Assembly: GCA_018400625.1 (NCBI GenBank)
Contig: JAGYMJ010000655.1
Location: forward strand, 1-18,600
DNA: 18,600 bases
Direction of reading: 5' to 3'
From: Planctomycetota bacterium
GTDB taxonomy: Bacteria > Planctomycetota > Brocadiia > SM23-32
Shown here: one piece after another, positions 1 through 6,610 of the stretch
Layout: the number at the start of each line of letters is the position of its first letter
Numbering within the stretch: the first letter of the stretch is position 1
The notes under the pieces: model-generated
What the model was told of the DNA's origin: nothing
Database searches by the model: none
The model's input: only the letters and a program-made list of their open reading frames with translations
Made by a program: the position numbers and the translations under genes

Positions 1-1
1 C

Positions 2-199
2 TATCCCGGAACTGACGGACCGGTTGACTCCATCCGTTGGGAAGTTTTTGCTGAGAGCCTCCAGGACTATGCCCTGCTGCAGACCCTTGGAACCCGGCGC
101 GAAAGTGAGTTGCTCTCGGTCCTGGAGAGCTTTGAGGACTTCCCGCGGGATGAAAAATGGATCGAAGACGCGCGGGCCGAATTGTTGGGTAATACATAA
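2..199 (+). CDS. C-terminal end of a DUF4091 (GH123-like) glycoside hydrolase, cut by the window edge
   Basis: An open frame enters from the left edge and ends at TAA 197-199, giving 65 residues. It starts YPGTDGPVDSIRWEVF and continues with AESLQDYALLQTL. The pattern Y-P-G-x-D-G-P-x-x-S-I-R followed by an acidic D-Y-x-L-L helix is the usual end of DUF4091 domains, which form the catalytic C-terminus of GH123-like enzymes and many uncharacterised glycan-active proteins in Verrucomicrobiota, Lentisphaerota and Planctomycetota. The family assignment rests on this short tail only; substrate, signal peptide and catalytic residues lie outside the window. A dispersed repeat begins 8 nt after the stop, and a sialidase-like remnant follows, so the left edge looks like a glycan-utilisation region. 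The competing frame that opens at position 24 gives a cysteine- and arginine-rich, low-quality protein. Confidence 0.7.
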   Translation, partial: YPGTDGPVDSIRWEVFAESLQDYALLQTLGTRRESELLSVLESFEDFPRDEKWIEDARAELLGNT

Positions 200-206
200 C
201 ATTAAT

Positions 207-284
207 CTAAGTCCTCAGTGAACCACGGTGTTCCTCTACCGTACCCTGTGCCGGTGAGGAAAATGTGATTCATTGAATATCTAC
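207..284 (+). repeat. Dispersed intergenic element, copy A (complete, 78 bp)
   Basis: The left end, CTAAGTCCTCAGTGAA (207-222), is shared with copies C, D and E. The middle is a hairpin core at 233-259 (CCTCTACCG ... CCGGTGAGG) with the CCCTGTGCCGGTG word also seen in copy E read in reverse. The right end, TTCATTGAATATCTAC (269-284), matches the reverse complement of the left end at 10 of 16 positions, so this copy looks like a small element with degenerate terminal inverted repeats. It fills most of the gap between the DUF4091 gene and the sialidase-like remnant. It has no coding capacity. Confidence 0.75.
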
Positions 285-331
285 ACATTGCATACTCTAC
301 TAGCGATAATAAATCAAAAGAAGATTCCGGA

Positions 332-1362
332 ATGACCATAAATAAAAGTGAAAAGATTCTTTCGAAAGTCCCAGACATGCCGTCGGGTGAGGAATGGGTT
401 TACCAAATGGGGGTCCCCCTGCAACTCAGCGCGACCGAGGCCGGCCTGTTTTGCTCCATACGAAGGGGCAGCGTGAAAGCCGTCGATTTCGAGGTGGGTA
501 ATGATCTTATCCCGTTTGACTCGATCGACAGGATCAAGGCCGAGCGCGCGGTTCCGCTTATTCGCAGCACACCCATGTGTCACCCCGAAACCGGGGATGA
601 ACAAATGCTGTCGGTTTATCCTGTTACGGGCGGATTTGTTCCTCTCGGAGCCAAAATGGACGGGGGGGGACGCATACATCCGCATGCCGGAACCGGATTC
701 GGCGTGTGCCAGATATTGGGCTATCCTTCCGATCTCAGCAGAGAACCCGGGAGAACGGATAAACCCCTAAAAATGATGGGCATTCAACAATATACCTACG
801 ATGGCACGCATTTTACCGTAAGCAGCCAGGGGCGTATATCGGAAGACCAATTATACCCGGGCTGGCGGTTGATTCCAGCGATTATGTCAAATGCCATACC
901 CGATGGGGAGGATCTTGTCTGCGGCATGTGCGGAGTTCAATCTGGAAATACCGCAGAAAAACGGACAGCAGGTGTCGCTCGATGGAGGTATAGTGATAAC
1001 AAGTGGAGCGTAATCGGGTTTACTCCGGTAGCTCAACAAACGGTGGCTTCGGGCAGATGCACTGGGGAACCCAGCTTGATACGCATTAAGGACGGTTCGC
1101 TGCTTTTTATGGCCCGAGGCGTTTTTACCGACGAAGAAGATGCGGAGTCGGTTCTCGTCTGGCGTTCAACAGATAGGGGGGCAACTTGGAAAACGGTCTT
1201 GAAGAAACGGCGCTGGAATACAAGGAGACGTTTCCCCTGCTTGGCCCCGGCCACGACCGAGTCGGGCTCTATTCCTATACGCCGATGCAAGTCAAGTCCG
1301 TGCGTGTGTTCTCTGCCGAAGCGCGCGAGGCCGAGTTTTATGACGATCCGGATACAAACTGA
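332..1362 (+). pseudogene. Sialidase-like (BNR/Asp-box propeller) gene with a frameshift and probable internal loss
   Basis: The frame starting at ATG 332 encodes a propeller-type protein of the exo-sialidase superfamily. It has no signal peptide. It contains LIRSTPMCHPETGDEQMLS, then an Asp-box STDRGATW at residues 279-286, with D, G and W in the canonical S-x-D-x-G-x-T-W spacing. After W286 the frame degenerates into an arginine-, proline- and cysteine-rich tail and would stop at 1396. From about 1195 another frame reads well: LEETALEYKETFPLLG, then HDRVGLYSYTPMQVKSVRVF, ending at TGA 1360-1362. A single missing base between 1190 and 1198 would join the two. That tail resembles the end of LamG/DUF1961-like domains rather than the rest of a sialidase, and the later Asp-boxes are absent. 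So a deletion fusing two genes is as likely as a simple frameshift. A sequencing error cannot be excluded. Confidence 0.65.
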
Positions 1363-1864
1363 GCCTGATACGGGGGCTAAGGGCAAAGTTGGGTAGCCGC
1401 GGGTTTTGAACCCGTGCAAAACGGATTTAACGTCCCAGTGGAAAGTACGAAGCAATGATTATGTCAATGACATCCGAACAATCGCTTAAAGTTCGTTTTA
1501 GGCATCAAATTCTCGTTTTAAGCGTAAAAAATAGCATTAAAATAATCATAACAGTCTGCATTATATGATGTTGCGTGGGAGCGGCACCTTTTAGACGTAT
1601 TTTAGCGTTTTCCGATTCGGGACTTAGCACTTGATCTCCATTCCACCGGCACAAACCACGGTGGGGATGTCCCACAAGGTGCCGTAGGAAGACAAGTGTT
1701 TTTCACTGAATATGTACACTCAGTTACCCCTCATTCCTCCCCCCAAACGCAACCCTCTTTCTCAACGTACACTTTATAAAAAACTCTCTTTTTGTTACAA
1801 TTCAATGCGAATTATTCTCAATAAATATTTTAAGCTCAATTAAACTATGGGAGCAGGTAAGTAA
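1363..1864. other. Non-coding interval of about 500 bp upstream of hisS
   Basis: No credible gene lies here on either strand. A short stem-loop CGGGTT-TTG-AACCCG sits at 1400-1414, just after the sialidase remnant, but has no T-run and is not a convincing terminator. A perfect 8-bp inverted repeat CGCTTAAA (1483-1490) / TTTAAGCG (1517-1524) encloses two direct copies of CGTTTTA. Repeat copy B lies at 1620-1717. The stretch 1735-1845 is AT-rich and probably holds the hisS operon promoter, though no hexamer pair stands out. Because a broken gene lies directly upstream, part of this interval may be decayed coding sequence. Confidence 0.5.
1620..1717 (-). repeat. Dispersed intergenic element, copy B (reverse orientation)
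   Basis: Read on the minus strand, the stretch 1624-1666 matches copy D at 40 of 43 bases, covering the hairpin core and the word GATCAAGTGCTAA. The core is CCACCG (1643-1648), 10 nt, CGGTGG (1659-1664); the loop differs from copy D at two adjacent bases and the 6-bp stem is intact. The end box appears as TTCACTGAATATGTAC at 1702-1717, a diverged form of the box TTCACTGAGGACTTAC. An extra, possibly inserted segment containing CCACAAGGTGCCG separates core and box. At the other end, GGACTTAG (1620-1627) again resembles the box. Confidence 0.75.
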
Positions 1865-3163
1865 TTGACTGAAAAAGCAATACAATCACTGGCCGGAACG
1901 GAGGATCGGCTGCCCCCGCAATGGACACTTTGGCACAGATTGCATCGGGCCGCACGAAACCAGTTCGAACTGCATGGGTATGGAGAACTTTCTACGCCCA
2001 TCATTGAGGATGCCCGCCTGTTCATCAAAGGCACGGGCGAGGATACGGAAATTGTCGAAAAACAGATGTATTCTATCTCCTCCTCGGAGGGCGAAGAGGC
2101 GAATAATACGGACGAGCGTATAACACTCCGACCCGAAGGTACTCCACCGGCGGTCAGGGCGTATTTAGAGGCGGATCTGCATAAGAAACAAAAATTCCAG
2201 AAATTCTGGTATGCCGGGCCGATGTTCCGGCGTGAAAGGCCGCAAAAAGGGCGTCTGCGGCAATTTCACCAGATCGGCGTCGAAGCTATCGGAGGCAGCA
2301 GCCCGTTGGTTGACGCCGAAACTATACTGCTGGCCGATGCGATATATAAAGAGGCCGGCTTGAGCTCATGCGCCATCAATGTTAACAGTATAGGCTGCCC
2401 TGAATGCCGCCCGAAATACCGTCAAATCCTGAAAGATGAATTGGCCGGCCGTGCCGATGAACTGTGTCCGGATTGTGAGAAACGCCTCGATCGCAACGTG
2501 CTGCGGATACTCGATTGTAAAGAAAAGGACTGCCGCGAGGTGGTGGATGATCTGCCGCCCATTCCCGGACTGATCTGTGATGAATGCACGACACATTATC
2601 AAATACTTAAAGATGCTCTGAGTGCTCAAAGTATCGCTTATGTCGAGGATCCGCTGCTGGTGCGGGGGCTGGATTATTATACCCGCACCGTTTACGAGAT
2701 CAAACATAAAGCCCTGGGGGCGCGTGATACGATCTGCGGTGGCGGTCGCTATGACGGACTGGTGTCGCAGCTGGGCGGCCCTGAAACCCCCTGTGTCGGG
2801 TTTGCCATGGGCGTGGAGGCCACTCTTATCGCTATGGAAGCCGAATCGGATAAGTCGGTTTCGCAGCCAAACGGCATTGACGTCTATGTGGTTTGTTTCG
2901 ATGACTCCGCCCGCGCAAAATGTTTTGAACAGGTCGAAGCCCTGCGCAGTGAAGGGCTCAGCGCTGATATGGACTATGAAGAGAGGAGCTCCAAAGCGCA
3001 GATGAGGATGGCCGATAAAACAAACGCTGATTTCTGCCTGCTGATCGGCGAGTTGGAGTTGGAAAAAAACGAAGTGACAATCAAGGACATGAAAAAGGGT
3101 GAACAATGGACCGCCGACTGGGATGCGGCCGGCGAAGAGATATCGTCAGTAATCAAAGCCTGA
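1865..3163 (+). CDS. hisS: Histidine--tRNA ligase
   Basis: This class II aminoacyl-tRNA synthetase charges tRNA-His with histidine in the cytoplasm. The protein is 432 residues, normal for bacterial HisRS. The N-terminus IQSLAGTEDRLPPQW is typical. Motif 2 is FRRERPQKGRLRQFHQ (121-136), the HisA motif is LVRGLDYYTRTVYE (265-278), and the HisB-type GGGRYDGLV is at 292-300. The central insertion carries paired cysteines at 178/181, 201/204, 218/223 and 238/241, a pattern seen in many HisRS and suggestive of metal binding. The C-terminal 90 residues form the anticodon-binding domain (IDVYVVCFDD onward). The start is TTG at 1865: an in-frame stop lies just before it and no ATG is near, with a GGAG at 1849-1852 as weak ribosome binding. 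aspS follows after 37 bp, a common arrangement, so the two are probably one operon. Confidence 0.96.
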   Translation: MTEKAIQSLAGTEDRLPPQWTLWHRLHRAARNQFELHGYGELSTPIIEDARLFIKGTGEDTEIVEKQMYSISSSEGEEANNTDERITLRPEGTPPAVRAYLEADLHKKQKFQKFWYAGPMFRRERPQKGRLRQFHQIGVEAIGGSSPLVDAETILLADAIYKEAGLSSCAINVNSIGCPECRPKYRQILKDELAGRADELCPDCEKRLDRNVLRILDCKEKDCREVVDDLPPIPGLICDECTTHYQILKDALSAQSIAYVEDPLLVRGLDYYTRTVYEIKHKALGARDTICGGGRYDGLVSQLGGPETPCVGFAMGVEATLIAMEAESDKSVSQPNGIDVYVVCFDDSARAKCFEQVEALRSEGLSADMDYEERSSKAQMRMADKTNADFCLLIGELELEKNEVTIKDMKKGEQWTADWDAAGEEISSVIKA

Positions 3164-3200
3164 AATATTAACCAACACATATTTTTTAAGGAATCTTAAC

Positions 3201-4967
3201 GTGCTGAAAAGAACACATTATTGCGAAGAACCAAGAGAAACGGATATAGGCCGCACGGTGGCCGTTAGTGGATGGGTCGCCAACTGGCGTGATCATGGGG
3301 GAGTTGTTTTTATTGACCTGCGGGACCGAACGGGAATAGTGCAGGTGGTCTTTAATCCCGAAGAAAATCCTGAAATGCACACAAGAGCAAGTAAATTGCG
3401 CAGCGAGTCCTGCATAAGCGTAAGCGGTGAGGTTTCACAACGACCGGAAGGCATGGAAAATCCGGATTTGCCGACCGGTATGGTCGAGATCGTCGCCGGA
3501 GAACTGGAAGTGCATAATGTGAGCGAACCGCCGCCCTTTGATGTTGACAACCCCGGTGATGTCTCCCTGGAAGCCCGGCTCAGCTACAGGTTTATCGACC
3601 TCAGACGCCCGGAAATATCAAAGATTTTTCAGGCCCGGCACCGCATCTTTCAGGTCTTCCGCCGGTTCTTTGATGAAAATGGTTTTCTTGAAGTCGAGAC
3701 ACCCTACCTGACCAAAAGCACCCCGGAAGGCGCCAGGGATTTCCTGGTCCCCAGCCGGCTGTCTCCGGGCTCCTTCTACGCCCTTCCGCAGAGTCCCCAG
3801 CTTTTCAAACAAACCCTGATGGTCGGGGGGATCGACCGGTATTTCCAGATCGTTAAATGTTTCAGGGATGAAGACGTGAGGGCCTCGCGGCAGCCGGAGT
3901 TCACCCAGCTTGATCTGGAAATGTCTTTTGTGGACGAAGATGATATCATGGAGATGACTGAAAGAGCTATGGCGGCGGTTTTTGAGCAGGTTTTAGACCG
4001 GGAAATTTCGCTCCCGCTGCCCACAATGACCTTTGCTGATGCTTTCGAACGGTTCGGAACCGACGCGCCGGATCTGCGTTTCGGGATGGAGCTCAAGGAT
4101 ATCAGCGCTGTTGTTGCGGATTGCGAGTTCAGGGTCTTCAAAAATGCGGTGGATGAAGGGGGTTGTGTAAGAGGGATATGTGTGCCGGGCGGTGCAAAAA
4201 TGACACGCGGTGAGATCGACGGACTGGTGGAATGGGTGAAACAATTCAATCTGCCCGGCCTTGCCTGGTTCAAACTGGAGGAGAACGGCCCTTCGGGCGG
4301 TGTGGCCAAATTCTTCAGCGACGCGGAGATCGGGGCCATCCGGCAGAAATTTGATGCGCGAACCGGCTCTTTGTTCCTCTTCGCCGCTGCCAGGCGGCAA
4401 AAAACCCACCTCCCGCTCGCGCAGTTGCGGTGCCATGCAGCGGCCAAAATGGGAATGATACCCGAAGATGAATTCGAGCTCTGCTGGGTTGTCGATGCGC
4501 CCGCCTTTGAACGTGTTGAAGAGAGCGGACACCTCACTTTCCCCCACCACCCCTTTACCACCCCCTATCCGGAAGATGTCGGCCTGCTGGAGGAAGAACC
4601 GACCAGGGCAAGGACCAAGTCGTACGACCTCGTGCTCAACGGAGTCGAACTCGGGGGCGGCAGCGTGCGCATATCCGATCCGGAATTACAAATGAAAATT
4701 TTCAGTATCCTGGGTTATAATCAGGAAGAAGTGGAGGAAAGGTTCGGATTCCTCATGCGCGCCCTGAGACACGGCGCGCCGCCCCATGCGGGGATAGCTC
4801 TGGGACTCGACAGAGTTGTCGGCAAGCTCCTGGGCATTGAAGATATCCGCGAAACTATCGCGTTCCCCAAAACTCAGCGTGGAATGTGCATGTTGACCAA
4901 GGCCCCCACAAGAGTCGATGACCAGCAATTGAAAGACCTCGGGATAGCCTTGCGTGAAAGTGAGTAG
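3201..4967 (+). CDS. aspS: Aspartate--tRNA ligase, bacterial type with non-discriminating signature residues
   Basis: Class II AspRS of 588 residues, the length expected for the bacterial form. Domains in order: OB-fold anticodon-binding domain (about 1-130, with GWVANWRDHGGVVF), catalytic core with motif 2 FRDEDVRASRQPEFTQLDLE (221-240), the bacterial GAD insertion, and motif 3 with GIALGLDRVVGKLLG and IAFPKTQRG near the end. His32 in WRDHGG and Gly84 in RPEGMENPDL align with the His31/Gly81 pair that, from memory of work on the Pseudomonas aeruginosa enzyme, marks AspRS able to charge both tRNA-Asp and tRNA-Asn. If so, the cell needs GatCAB amidotransferase to make Asn-tRNA. The start is GTG 3201, with AAGGA (3188-3192) 8 nt upstream. 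The next gene starts 26 bp after the stop behind a strong ribosome-binding site, so it may be co-transcribed. Confidence 0.97.
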   Translation: MLKRTHYCEEPRETDIGRTVAVSGWVANWRDHGGVVFIDLRDRTGIVQVVFNPEENPEMHTRASKLRSESCISVSGEVSQRPEGMENPDLPTGMVEIVAGELEVHNVSEPPPFDVDNPGDVSLEARLSYRFIDLRRPEISKIFQARHRIFQVFRRFFDENGFLEVETPYLTKSTPEGARDFLVPSRLSPGSFYALPQSPQLFKQTLMVGGIDRYFQIVKCFRDEDVRASRQPEFTQLDLEMSFVDEDDIMEMTERAMAAVFEQVLDREISLPLPTMTFADAFERFGTDAPDLRFGMELKDISAVVADCEFRVFKNAVDEGGCVRGICVPGGAKMTRGEIDGLVEWVKQFNLPGLAWFKLEENGPSGGVAKFFSDAEIGAIRQKFDARTGSLFLFAAARRQKTHLPLAQLRCHAAAKMGMIPEDEFELCWVVDAPAFERVEESGHLTFPHHPFTTPYPEDVGLLEEEPTRARTKSYDLVLNGVELGGGSVRISDPELQMKIFSILGYNQEEVEERFGFLMRALRHGAPPHAGIALGLDRVVGKLLGIEDIRETIAFPKTQRGMCMLTKAPTRVDDQQLKDLGIALRESE

Positions 4968-4993
4968 AAGATGTCTTTCATTGAGGAGAAAAA

Positions 4994-6559
4994 ATGAGCG
5001 AAGAAAGTTATAACGGTATACAACAGCCTGAAAAATGGCCCCCGCAGGATATCAATCTGAAGTCCGGAGAGCCGATCCACGTGCCTTACCTGGAATCCCC
5101 GCCGGAAATTATACCGATAGATACCGGCCGGCAGCTTCTCGTGGATGATTTCCTGATTGAAAAAACGACGATGACCCGTGTTTTCCATCAGCCGGTCAAA
5201 CATACCGGCAACCCGGTTTTTTCCCCCCAAACACAGGAGGAACGTCACCCCGATTTTGCCCCATGTGCCGCGGCGCGCAGCGGGGTATGGTACGACGACA
5301 ACGATAAACTCTTCAAGATGTGGTATATGGCGGGTTATGCCGGCGCGCTGGCCTATGCCGAAAGCCGTGACGGGCTGCATTGGGAACGACCCGAACTGGA
5401 TGTTGTGCCCGGCACGAACCTCTGCCTTCCGCGCAGCATTCGGCCTGACTCCGGAACGGTCTGGCTGGATAAGAAGACCAAAAACAGCGATGAGCGGTTC
5501 AAAGTGCTGCTGCGTGAGCCCAACTGTGCACGTGATGCAAAGGGTGTGAAAAGAGGTGGGAATGGCCCCGGCCTGCTGATGACTTCAAAAGATGGCATCC
5601 ACTGGAGCGAACCGGTGCTGACCGGCCCTATGGGGGATCGCAGCACGATGTTCTATAACCCGTTCCGGGGCAAATGGGTGCAGAGTATTCGCAGCGGTGG
5701 TGGCGCCGGCCGTACGAGGCATTACTGGGAGAATGAAGATTTTCTTGAAAGCGGACGCTGGGAGGCGGGCGACCCGATCCCATGGGCAAGGGCCGATTAT
5801 ATGGATGAAGCCGATTATTCGCTCCCGCAGCTTTACACGTTGGATGCCGTGGCTTATGAAAGCGTAATGCTTGGCCTCTTCCAGATATTTAAAGGGCCTC
5901 CCAATAAAATTGGTGGTTTAACGGCCAGTCCCAAACTGACGGAACTGACCGTTGGCTACAGCCGCGACGGTTTTCACTGGCATCGGCCCGACCGCAGGGC
6001 TTTCATCGGAGCCCATCGTGTCTTCGGATCCTGGGAATATGGATATGTTGAGCCTGTGGGCGGAGTCTGTCTTGTCATGGGAGATGAACTCTGGTTTTAT
6101 TATTGTGCATTCGGCGGCGATGAAACCCGGAGAGAACATTCCGGGCTGGAAAATGGTATGTATGGGAACGGCGCCGTTGGGCTTGCAAAACTGCGCAGGG
6201 ACGGTTTTGCTTCGATGCAGGCGCGCTTCCCCGATACCATGCTCTCTACCCGCCCGTTAACATTCAGCGGAAACAGAATGTTCTTGAACGCTAACACGGC
6301 AGGCGGTGAGCTCAGAGTGGAGGTCGCCGACAAGGACGGGGAAATTATTCCCGGCTTTTCGACCCGGGACTGTATCCCGTTCGTGGGAAACAGTACATGT
6401 GCTGAAATCCGTTGGGAAGGGAAAAAAGATCTCTCCGAATTAGCGGGAAGACCTCTCCGCTTCCGGTTGACATTGAACCGCGGAGAAATATTTTCCTTCT
6501 GGGTAAGCAACTCTCCCGAAGGTGCGTCCGGTGGATATATCAATGTCGCCGGTGATTGA
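4994..6559 (+). CDS. Cytoplasmic beta-propeller protein resembling GH43/GH32-type glycosidases (LLVDDFLIE family)
   Basis: A 521-residue protein without signal peptide or membrane segment. It begins with the family hallmark IDTGRQLLVDDFLIE (42-56), followed by HPDFAPCAAARSGVWYDD and FKMWYMAGYAG. Three copies of a blade motif S-R/K-D-G-x-H-W occur near residues 124, 198 and 320 (SRDGLHW, SKDGIHW, SRDGFHW), so this is a propeller of Asp-box-like blades. The C-terminal 120 residues (FSGNRMFLNANTAGGELRVE, then SELAGRPLRFRLTL) are probably a beta-sandwich. Such proteins are abundant in Planctomycetota, Verrucomicrobiota and Lentisphaerota, are often called glycosyl hydrolases, and mostly lack biochemical proof. 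The ribosome-binding site GAGGAG (4983-4988) is strong. It sits 26 bp after aspS and 51 bp before another propeller gene, so expression with aspS is likely. The exact substrate cannot be told. Confidence 0.8.
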   Translation: MSEESYNGIQQPEKWPPQDINLKSGEPIHVPYLESPPEIIPIDTGRQLLVDDFLIEKTTMTRVFHQPVKHTGNPVFSPQTQEERHPDFAPCAAARSGVWYDDNDKLFKMWYMAGYAGALAYAESRDGLHWERPELDVVPGTNLCLPRSIRPDSGTVWLDKKTKNSDERFKVLLREPNCARDAKGVKRGGNGPGLLMTSKDGIHWSEPVLTGPMGDRSTMFYNPFRGKWVQSIRSGGGAGRTRHYWENEDFLESGRWEAGDPIPWARADYMDEADYSLPQLYTLDAVAYESVMLGLFQIFKGPPNKIGGLTASPKLTELTVGYSRDGFHWHRPDRRAFIGAHRVFGSWEYGYVEPVGGVCLVMGDELWFYYCAFGGDETRREHSGLENGMYGNGAVGLAKLRRDGFASMQARFPDTMLSTRPLTFSGNRMFLNANTAGGELRVEVADKDGEIIPGFSTRDCIPFVGNSTCAEIRWEGKKDLSELAGRPLRFRLTLNRGEIFSFWVSNSPEGASGGYINVAGD

Positions 6560-6610
6560 TACACCTCCCATTTTATACAATCTAATGAAGATAATGAATG
6601 AGGGGAAAAT

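Noticed and set aside
1176..1195. Programmed frameshift at the six-G run in the sialidase-like gene
   Set aside because: The Asp-box after the G-run is still in the first frame (GATW), so the shift lies later, and no slippery heptamer in the reading frame is present there.
2366..3106. 246-residue minus-strand open frame
   Set aside because: It is the antisense shadow of hisS, whose motifs are complete; the minus-strand product has no recognisable domain.
3776..4561. 261-residue minus-strand open frame
   Set aside because: It is a serine-rich shadow of aspS, without domain marks.
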